Shown here piece after piece: positions 1 through 3,771 of a stretch of 14,123 nucleotides of DNA. This stretch comes from JAGLYP01 sp034659435. GTDB taxonomy: Bacteria > Patescibacteriota > Patescibacteriia > Patescibacteriales > UBA12075. Position 1 is the first letter of the stretch, and every line of letters starts with the position of its first letter. A model generated the notes under the pieces. The model was not told the DNA's origin and made no database searches. It saw nothing but the letters and a program-made list of their open reading frames with translations. The stretch spans positions 1-14,123 of the forward strand of contig JAYEHJ010000057.1 in the NCBI GenBank assembly GCA_034659435.1. The letters run 5' to 3'. The position numbers were made by a program, and so were the translations under genes.

Positions 1-41
1 ATAAAAAAATCATATTTTTTTGTTGAAATGATAACTATTAT

Positions 42-70
42 TTGACTATTTAATATCGTAGATATATAAT
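42..70 (+). promoter_or_regulatory. Sigma70-type promoter for the ATPase gene
   Basis: TTGACT at 42-47 and a perfect TATAAT at 65-70 are separated by 17 bp. The expected transcription start is near 77, which leaves a leader of about 27 nt before the ATG at 104. That leader has no SD. The word AATATCGTA occurs at 52-60 and again at 85-93, flanking the -10 box, and could be a regulator site. Confidence 0.7.
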
Positions 71-103
71 ATAGATGTCTATTCAATATCGTAATTTTGT
101 AAT

Positions 104-1456
104 ATGCAAATAAATCAAAATATAACAAAAAATATTTCTCTTTATAATCCATGGTATCAAGATAAGGATTTTTTATTTTTGGAAAAAAAATATAACAAAA
201 GAAAACAATATTATGCTGTGGAAAAATATTTAGATAAAGAACTTATTATTTCTATTGTTGGATTAAGAAGGACTGGAAAAACAACAATTATTAAGCAAAT
301 AATAAATTCTCTGTTAAAAAAAGCAGTTCCTGAACAAATATTTTTTTATCAATTTGATGAAGAAAATTTTGATTTGGAAGCAAAACTTGATTTTTATTTT
401 CAAAATATTTTAAAGCAAGATATTTACAAAGCAAATTGTTATATATTTTTAGATGAATTACAGAATGTTTCCAACTGGCAGGTAGTTTTAAAAAAATATT
501 ATGATATTAACAAAAAAATAAAATTTGTCGTTAGCGGATCAACTCATTTATATCTTCATAAAAATACAAAAGAGAGCTTGGCGGGCAGAATAATTAACAT
601 AGATATTCATCCTTTTGGCTGGTATGAGTTTCTTAACTTTAAATATGGAAAAAATTATGATTTTTTTAAAAATATTTTTGATGATAATTTTTTAGAAATA
701 GCAAAAGATAACCGCGATATCTTGTTGTATAAAAAAGATTTTAAAACATTTTTGTCTTACGGCGAATATCCTTATTTTTTTCATGAAGCAAACGCGTTTG
801 AATTGGATAAATATTTTAAAGATTCAATTTTGGATAAAATTTTCGCGCGCGATATTAATTTATTTGATATTGATAATCATAACGCTTTTTTTCAGCTTTT
901 TAAAGTGTTAAACAAGGATAGCGCTCAGGAAATTAATTTACAGAATATTTCAAGGGAAATCGGATTAAACGTTATTACGATTAAAAGATATATCAATATT
1001 TTAGAAAAAATGTTTTTATATCATTACATTTATAAATATACAAAAAGCGTTAGGCAACAAATAAAATCATTTAAAAAGGGATATGTTGCTTCTCTTAATT
1101 TATTAAGAGTTTCTTTAAATATTGATTATTTAAATATGTATGACGAACAATATGGGCATATAATAGAAACCTTTGTTTGTAATGAAATGATTAAAAACGG
1201 CGTTAATAATATTAATTTTTATAATAATACAAAGATTAAAAAAGAGGTTGATTTTGTGATTACAAATGGTAAAAAAATTATTCCCATTGAAGTTAAAATA
1301 AGTGAGAGAATAAATAACGCATATTTAAAAAATTTGGCTTATTTTATGGAAAGCAATAAAACAAGCGATGGTATTTTGATTTATGGCGGAGATGAAATAA
1401 AGACTATAAAAATTAATAAACTAAAAATAGAATGTTTGCCGTATTTTATGGTTTAA
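104..1456 (+). CDS. AAA-family ATPase with C-terminal DUF4143 domain
   Basis: This is a 450-residue P-loop ATPase of the widespread archaeal/bacterial family that pairs an AAA core with a DUF4143 region. The Walker A motif GLRRTGKTT lies at residues 53-61. The Walker B strand YIFLDELQ lies near 114-121, followed by a sensor-like strand ending VVSGS near 143-147. A winged-helix-like stretch (about 275-310) precedes the C-terminal portion, where EVDFVI (about 382-387) and IPIEVK (about 394-399) form the D...E-x-K pattern typical of the nuclease-like fold of DUF4143. Length matches the family. The physiological role of these proteins is mostly unknown; some are linked to mobile or defence contexts, but nothing here shows that. 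A consensus promoter lies just upstream and there is no SD. No clear terminator follows. The gene appears monocistronic and functionally unrelated to its neighbours. Confidence 0.9.
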   Translation: MQINQNITKNISLYNPWYQDKDFLFLEKKYNKRKQYYAVEKYLDKELIISIVGLRRTGKTTIIKQIINSLLKKAVPEQIFFYQFDEENFDLEAKLDFYFQNILKQDIYKANCYIFLDELQNVSNWQVVLKKYYDINKKIKFVVSGSTHLYLHKNTKESLAGRIINIDIHPFGWYEFLNFKYGKNYDFFKNIFDDNFLEIAKDNRDILLYKKDFKTFLSYGEYPYFFHEANAFELDKYFKDSILDKIFARDINLFDIDNHNAFFQLFKVLNKDSAQEINLQNISREIGLNVITIKRYINILEKMFLYHYIYKYTKSVRQQIKSFKKGYVASLNLLRVSLNIDYLNMYDEQYGHIIETFVCNEMIKNGVNNINFYNNTKIKKEVDFVITNGKKIIPIEVKISERINNAYLKNLAYFMESNKTSDGILIYGGDEIKTIKINKLKIECLPYFMV

Positions 1457-1481
1457 CTAATATTACATAAATTTTAAGCTA

Positions 1482-1510
1482 TTGACCATAAATTTTTTTT
1501 ATGCTATTTT
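1482..1510 (+). promoter_or_regulatory. Promoter of small-gene unit 1
   Basis: TTGACC at 1482-1487, a 17-bp spacer and TATTTT at 1505-1510, preceded by TGC (1502-1504) as an extended -10. The block ATGCTAT followed shortly by ATGAAACAA is shared with the unit 3 promoter at 2868-2916. Transcription would start about 1516-1518, so the ATG at 1519 would be essentially leaderless. Confidence 0.6.
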
Positions 1511-1518
1511 TAAAAAGT

Positions 1519-1626
1519 ATGAAACAAACCGTTTTAACAATCAAGAGCATATCTAAAACCGCTATTATTTTATTAGTGGGTATTATTGTGATTATTTTTT
1601 CACCAAAAGTTAGAGCGGCTAATTAG
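1519..1626 (+). CDS. Short leader peptide 1 (Ile/Val/Leu-rich, 35 aa)
   Basis: This is a 35-codon ORF beginning MKQTVLTIK and ending KVRAAN. It holds 8 Ile, 4 Val and 3 Leu, mostly clustered in codons at 1564-1596. An in-frame ATG at 1501 would add six residues but lies inside the predicted -10 region, so 1519 is preferred. There is no SD. The reading proposed here is a regulatory leader peptide. Its codons 1613-1620 (GAGCGGCT) are exactly complementary to the 5' arm of the terminator at 1651-1658. Alternatives are a small secreted or membrane peptide, or the signal-peptide remnant of a lost secreted protein, since it also looks like a signal sequence ending at an Ala-Ala site. Translation is inferred only. 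Confidence 0.45.
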   Translation: MKQTVLTIKSISKTAIILLVGIIVIIFSPKVRAAN

Positions 1627-1646
1627 AAAATAAATTAAAAATATAA

Positions 1647-1674
1647 AAAAAGCCGCTCAAGGGAGCGGCTTTTT
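1647..1674 (+). terminator. Intrinsic terminator of attenuator 1
   Basis: Perfect 8-bp GC-rich stem AGCCGCTC (1651-1658) / GAGCGGCT (1663-1670), loop AAGG, followed by TTTT and preceded by an A-run that adds A-U pairs. It lies between the leader ORF and the first SD-led gene. The same eight bases GAGCGGCT occur at 1613-1620 inside the leader ORF and can capture the 5' arm, giving a mutually exclusive antiterminator. Confidence 0.8.
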
Positions 1675-1712
1675 AAATGTTCATTATAACTAAAAAAGAG
1701 AAAGGAGTTTTT

Positions 1713-1853
1713 ATGGTAGATGTAGGTTTGGAATCTGCGGCAAAAACAGTAGAACGCTACGGACAGCGCGCTGCCAATGAAGAAGCTCTTAAAAGGAAAA
1801 AGGAGAAAGACAGACAGATAAGAACAAAAAGTAAAAAAAAGAAAAAGCGATAA
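1713..1853 (+). CDS. Small basic protein, 46 aa, unknown function
   Basis: A 46-residue ORF starting at ATG 1713 and ending at TAA 1851-1853. A strong SD AAAGGAG (1701-1707) sits at good spacing. The N-terminal half (MVDVGLESAAKTVERYG) is mixed and likely helical. From about residue 27 it becomes very Lys/Arg-rich and ends in a near-uniform KKKKKR tail. There is no signal peptide or Cys. The charge suggests contact with nucleic acid or the ribosome, but that is composition only. It lies between terminator 1 and the 61-aa gene, which starts 29 nt downstream with an equivalent SD, so the two are probably co-transcribed. I do not recognise a family. Confidence 0.65.
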   Translation: MVDVGLESAAKTVERYGQRAANEEALKRKKEKDRQIRTKSKKKKKR

Positions 1854-1882
1854 AGTCTTAAAATTCGAAAGGAGAAAAAATA

Positions 1883-2068
1883 ATGATAGGAGTCGGATTG
1901 TTGGAACAGGTAAAAAATTGTTCAACAAGTATTAATCGAATTAACAATGAGTTGCAAAAAAAATCATTGAGCCAAAAAGACAAGATAAGTTTCGAGAAAG
2001 AGATCGAGCAATTAACTTTATTGCACAGTAATAGCATGAAGATATTGAAGTGTATGCAAAAAAGGTAA
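1883..2068 (+). CDS. Small helical/coiled-coil protein, 61 aa, unknown
   Basis: A 61-residue ORF with SD AAAGGAG at 1868-1874, 8 nt before ATG 1883. Apart from a short N-terminal segment, the sequence is hydrophilic with regularly spaced Leu/Ile (INRINNEL, KEIEQLTLL), as in a helical hairpin or short coiled coil, with a central turn near SLSQKDK. Two Cys occur (residues 13 and 57) but form no zinc motif. It is the second gene of unit 1, behind the 46-aa basic protein, and is followed by a compact GC-rich hairpin region. The pairing of a basic peptide with a helical peptide could mean a two-component small complex, which is speculation. No family recognised. Confidence 0.7.
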   Translation: MIGVGLLEQVKNCSTSINRINNELQKKSLSQKDKISFEKEIEQLTLLHSNSMKILKCMQKR

Positions 2069-2124
2069 GTGGACACCATCTGTCCGCATAAATTGGATGG
2101 GGAACGGTTTGCAAAATCGTTCCC
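2069..2124 (+). other. GC-rich structured segment (two hairpins), function unknown
   Basis: Between the 61-aa gene and leader peptide 2 the AT-rich background gives way to a structured stretch. Hairpin A is GTGGAC (2069-2074) / GTCCGC (2082-2087). Its loop bases CCATC (2076-2080) could pair with GATGG (2096-2100). Hairpin B is an 11-bp stem (2100-2110 / 2114-2124) with a 3-nt loop and one G-U pair. No T-tract follows, so it is not a standard intrinsic terminator. It could be an mRNA 3'-end stabiliser, a factor-dependent stop, an operator, or a small RNA element acting on the unit 2 leader. Confidence 0.4.
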
Positions 2125-2160
2125 TGTTCACCCATTAATTAATCATCAAATTTACATAAA

Positions 2161-2250
2161 ATGAAAAATATTCAAAGGATACAAATTATTATTAGCATTA
2201 TTATCAGGATTATTATTAATAATCCTCTTTTGCATCCCTTGAAGACATAA
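2161..2250 (+). CDS. Isoleucine-rich leader peptide 2 (29 aa)
   Basis: A 29-codon ORF (ATG 2161, TAA 2248-2250) with 11 Ile codons (2170, 2179, 2185-2193, 2197-2205, 2209-2217), interrupted by single Ser and Arg codons and followed by NNPLLHPLKT. It resembles ilv/leu-type attenuator leader peptides in length, clustered branched-chain codons and position before a terminator. Three features raise it above a chance AT-rich ORF: its last codons (2239-2246) are complementary to the terminator's 5' arm, early codons (2171-2180) are complementary to 2234-2243, and the next gene encodes a predicted Ile/Leu-sensing domain. There is no SD and I find no convincing promoter directly upstream, so it may be read from unit 1 or start leaderless. 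Confidence 0.6.
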   Translation: MKNIQRIQIIISIIIRIIINNPLLHPLKT

Positions 2251-2307
2251 AATAAGTAATAAAAATAACATAAACAAAAAACCGTCTTCAAAAGGAAGGC
2301 GGTTTTT
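2171..2307 (+). promoter_or_regulatory. Predicted Ile-responsive transcription attenuator
   Basis: Four segments give alternative hairpins. Segments 1:2 are 2171-2180 with 2234-2243 (9 of 10 bases pair). Segments 2:3 are TTGAAGAC (2239-2246) with GTCTTCAA (2284-2291), 8 of 8. Segments 3:4 are the terminator. A ribosome stalled on the Ile codons (2185-2217) leaves segment 2 free to capture segment 3, allowing read-through. A ribosome at the stop codon (2248) covers segment 2, so the terminator forms. With no translation, 1:2 forms and the terminator is again favoured. A local hairpin (2206-2214 / 2218-2226) could serve as a pause signal. The pairings are read from the sequence; the mechanism is inferred from the ilv/leu/trp paradigm. 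Confidence 0.6.
2277..2307 (+). terminator. Intrinsic terminator of attenuator 2
   Basis: Stem ACCGTCTTC (2281-2289) / GAAGGCGGT (2295-2303) with one U-G pair and a 5-nt loop, extended by A-U pairs between the A-run at 2277-2280 and T2304-2307. It sits 78 nt before the start of the LeuA-domain gene, in its leader, and not behind a complete transcription unit, which fits attenuation. Confidence 0.8.
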
Positions 2308-2384
2308 AATTGCGGTTCTTTTAAAATTAAGGTTTTTAAAATCAAAAAATAAATAAGACAAACAAATAAAAGGAGGGTAAAATT

Positions 2385-2801
2385 ATGTCAATGCAAGAAG
2401 AGGTAAAAGATTTTTTTAAATTAGAGTCTCTTAGGGTGCATAGTGAAAAAAATGGAAATGAGCCGAGCAGTGTGCATGCCACGATTAAAATTTCTGTTAA
2501 CGGAGATACAGAAATTACTATGGCTGAAGGATCTGGCCATGTTTGCGCTCTAGATAATGTTTTACGCAAAGCATTATCTAAATTCTATAAAATTGACTTA
2601 GGTTCAATGCGTCTTATTGATTATAATGCTAATAAAATTGAAGGTAAAGGAGCAGCGTCAAAAGTGAGAGTTTCAATAGAATCGGGAGATGAATATGAAA
2701 ATTGGACCAAAATTGCTATTGCAAAAGATATTGTTGACGCAAGCTGGCAAGCGTTAGCAAAAAGTTTTCGATATAAACTAGCCAAAAACGGCAAAAAATA
2801 A
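2385..2801 (+). CDS. Stand-alone LeuA/CimA allosteric (LeuA_dimer) domain protein
   Basis: A 138-residue protein matching, over nearly its whole length, the C-terminal regulatory domain of 2-isopropylmalate and citramalate synthases, which binds the feedback inhibitor (Leu or Ile). Recognisable landmarks are FKLESLRVHSE at 11-21, the glycine loop plus helix EGSGHVCALDNVLRKAL at 48-64, LIDY at 77-80, AASKVRVSIES at 90-100 and DIVDASWQALAKSFRYKL at 115-132. The pattern looks closer to the CimA-type (Ile-sensing) version than to classical LeuA, a judgement from remembered motifs. No catalytic TIM barrel is encoded nearby, so it would act as a free ligand-binding or dimerising module, possibly on another protein. 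A very strong SD AAAGGAGGG (2369-2377) decides the start. Its leader carries an Ile-rich attenuator, so both the gene's control and its product point to branched-chain amino acids. Confidence 0.83.
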   Translation: MSMQEEVKDFFKLESLRVHSEKNGNEPSSVHATIKISVNGDTEITMAEGSGHVCALDNVLRKALSKFYKIDLGSMRLIDYNANKIEGKGAASKVRVSIESGDEYENWTKIAIAKDIVDASWQALAKSFRYKLAKNGKK

Positions 2802-2819
2802 AAGGAGTAAAAAACAACA

Positions 2820-2865
2820 AAATTAAGGGGCTTGAAATTAATTTTTCAGCCCCTTTTAATTTTTT
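2820..2865 (+). terminator. Intrinsic terminator after the LeuA-domain gene
   Basis: Stem AAGGGGCT (2825-2832) / AGCCCCTT (2848-2855), lengthened by A/T pairs after a small bulge and followed by a T-run at 2860-2865. It closes unit 2. The unit 3 promoter starts two bases later. Confidence 0.85.
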
Positions 2866-2867
2866 GC

Positions 2868-2895
2868 TTGACATTTTTTGCAGATATGCTATATT
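2868..2895 (+). promoter_or_regulatory. Promoter of small-gene unit 3
   Basis: A perfect TTGACA (2868-2873), a 16-bp spacer and TATATT (2890-2895), with TGC (2887-2889) as an extended -10. Expected start is about 2902, only about six bases before ATG 2908. It shares the ATGCTAT ... ATGAAACAA arrangement with the unit 1 promoter. Confidence 0.7.
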
Positions 2896-2907
2896 TCTAA
2901 TATCAAT

Positions 2908-3000
2908 ATGAAACAAGACATAACAAGGAAAAATTTATTATTATTACCGTTGTTATTACTACCTAAAAAAGTGGCTTGTTTTGTATGTAAAAATAGATAA
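2908..3000 (+). CDS. Leucine-rich leader peptide 3 (30 aa)
   Basis: A 30-codon ORF (MKQDITRKN, then LLLLPLLLLP, then KKVACFVCKNR; stop 2998-3000). Eight Leu codons lie at 2935-2961. It has the same start context and MKQ opening as leader 1 and no SD. It sits directly behind a consensus promoter and before a terminator-like hairpin. Codons 2971-2984 can pair almost continuously with 3018-3031, which overlaps the terminator's 5' arm. I infer a Leu-responsive leader peptide. A small membrane peptide is the alternative. Confidence 0.45.
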   Translation: MKQDITRKNLLLLPLLLLPKKVACFVCKNR

Positions 3001-3049
3001 AAAATAAAAAAATACAAACAAAGCAAGCTGCCTTAATGGGTGGTTTTTT
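2971..3049 (+). promoter_or_regulatory. Predicted attenuator 3 (antiterminator/terminator pair)
   Basis: Antiterminator: bases 2971-2984 pair with 3018-3031 (14 consecutive pairs, three of them G-U), then one mismatch and four more pairs (2986-2989 / 3013-3016). Terminator: 3025-3032 with 3039-3046 (8 pairs including several G-U, 6-nt loop), running into TTTTTT at 3044-3049. The two are mutually exclusive. The terminator is weaker than in units 1 and 2. A ribosome at the stop codon would cover only the inner part of the antiterminator, so the switching logic is less clean here. Confidence 0.4.
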
Positions 3050-3095
3050 GGTTTTATTGGTCTTTGACAATTTAAAAGAAAAGGAGAAATGAACA

Positions 3096-3410
3096 ATGGC
3101 TAGAAAAAATGAGAATAATATTGGTTTTGGAATTTTAGAGTTTAATGGGAAGAAAAAAATAAAAATAGAAAGAGGAAAAAAATACAAATTGCCAAAACAC
3201 ACAATATGTTCGCATGTATACGCGGGAGAGCTTTGTTTTGGACGTACAGAGGATTTAAAGAAAAAAATACTTAAAACAAACAGAGGGACTTTTTTTAAAA
3301 ATCCTGATTCTGCAGTATACATAAGTTTTCCTTGTTACAAGTTTAATCAGGCTGGCAATAATTATGGTATACCAGTTTTTACCAAGGAGGCAAAAGGATA
3401 TGAAAAATAA
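3096..3410 (+). CDS. Hypothetical protein, 104 aa
   Basis: A 104-residue protein with an SD AAAAGGAG at 3079-3086 and 9-nt spacing. A TTGACA at 3064-3069 has no matching -10. The sequence is Lys-rich and soluble, with alternating charged and aromatic residues suggesting a small beta domain (GFGILEFNGKKKIKIERGKKYKLP, given here only as separate short strands: GFGILEF, KIKIERG, YKLP). Two Cys (about residues 38 and 47) and a third near 80 do not form a standard zinc ribbon. No signal peptide or membrane segment. It is the first gene of unit 3 behind the Leu-rich leader. Its 3' end overlaps the next gene by 11 bases, implying translational coupling and perhaps a joint complex with the zinc-ribbon protein. 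I do not recognise the family. Confidence 0.75.
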   Translation: MARKNENNIGFGILEFNGKKKIKIERGKKYKLPKHTICSHVYAGELCFGRTEDLKKKILKTNRGTFFKNPDSAVYISFPCYKFNQAGNNYGIPVFTKEAKGYEK

Positions 3411-3606
3411 TTGTTTTTTAAAAGGTAGAAAAAAAAGTAAAATCAAAAAAGCAGTAAAATGTAGATATTGCGGAGATGAAATACATCGTCAAATATATTA
3501 TATAGACGGAAAACCTTCTTGCGTTCTTTGCAAGGACAGGGTAAAATTCGGTGTATTTGACAAAGAATCCCCCAGGGCGTATAGCGGCGTGAGAATTGGA
3601 GGGTAA
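3400..3606 (+). CDS. Small zinc-ribbon protein, 68 aa
   Basis: A 68-residue protein with two CxxC knuckles, CRYC (21-24) and CVLC (41-44), separated by 16 residues, as in minimal zinc ribbons. A basic N-terminus (KGRKKSKIKKAVK) precedes the first knuckle, suggesting nucleic-acid or ribosome contact. The start at 3400 is chosen because the SD AAGGAGG (3384-3390) is 9 nt upstream; the in-frame ATG at 3364 has no SD and lies deep in the preceding gene. It overlaps that gene by 11 bases. A perfect terminator follows within 50 bases. Exact function unknown. Confidence 0.78.
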   Translation: MKNNCFLKGRKKSKIKKAVKCRYCGDEIHRQIYYIDGKPSCVLCKDRVKFGVFDKESPRAYSGVRIGG

Positions 3607-3625
3607 TTTTATTTTTTTTGCCAAT

Positions 3626-3632
3626 AAGGAGG
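3626..3632 (+). other. Orphan Shine-Dalgarno sequence without a start codon
   Basis: AAGGAGG, identical in strength to the SDs of the neighbouring small genes, but no ATG, GTG or TTG follows at usable distance. The candidate position reads ATT (3639-3641), and that frame would run through the terminator. It looks like the relic of a further small gene of the block, or an ATT-initiated ORF. Confidence 0.4.
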
Positions 3633-3653
3633 AAATTCATTAAAGCGAAATTT

Positions 3654-3687
3654 AACAGAGGAGTTAATTGCAACTCCTCTGTTTTTT
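3654..3687 (+). terminator. Intrinsic terminator ending the small-gene block
   Basis: Perfect 12-bp stem (3654-3665 / 3672-3683) with a 6-nt loop AATTGC and a T-run at 3682-3687. It separates the small-gene block from the ABC transporter promoter immediately downstream. Confidence 0.9.
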
Positions 3688-3690
3688 ATT

Positions 3691-3718
3691 TTGGTTAATC
3701 CGTATTTTATGGTATAAT
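3691..3718 (+). promoter_or_regulatory. Promoter of the ABC transporter operon
   Basis: TTGGTT (3691-3696), a 16-bp spacer and a perfect TATAAT (3713-3718) with extended -10 TGG (3710-3712). The same ATGGTATAAT block recurs before the secreted-protein gene at 9366-9375. Confidence 0.65.
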
Positions 3719-3743
3719 AATTAAATAAAATCACTAAATAAAC

Positions 3744-3765
3744 AAGCGATTAACAAGAATCGTTT
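3744..3765 (+). promoter_or_regulatory. Hairpin in the 5' leader of the ABC operon
   Basis: AAGCGATT (3744-3751) pairs with AATCGTTT (3758-3765) with one G-U pair and a 6-nt loop, then TTCTTT leads straight into ATG 3772. It resembles a weak terminator placed directly before the start codon. It could limit read-through or act on initiation in place of an SD. Confidence 0.35.
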
Positions 3766-3771
3766 TTCTTT

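Noticed and set aside
1501..1518. Earlier ATG for leader peptide 1
   Set aside because: It lies inside the predicted -10 region of the unit 1 promoter, so it would not be on the transcript.
2069..2133. tRNA-like structure
   Set aside because: No acceptor stem complementarity and no canonical T-arm sequence.
2152..2361. Minus-strand 69-aa ORF across leader 2 and its terminator
   Set aside because: No SD or promoter, and the + strand has a coherent attenuator with matching pairings.
2963..3322. Minus-strand 119-aa ORF
   Set aside because: It opposes leader 3, the attenuator and the well-supported SD-led gene at 3096; it is Phe-rich, as expected from the complement of a Lys-rich gene, and has no SD.
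3364..3399. Upstream in-frame ATG extending the zinc-ribbon protein to 80 aa
   Set aside because: No SD at 3364, whereas a strong SD (3384-3390) is correctly spaced from ATG 3400.
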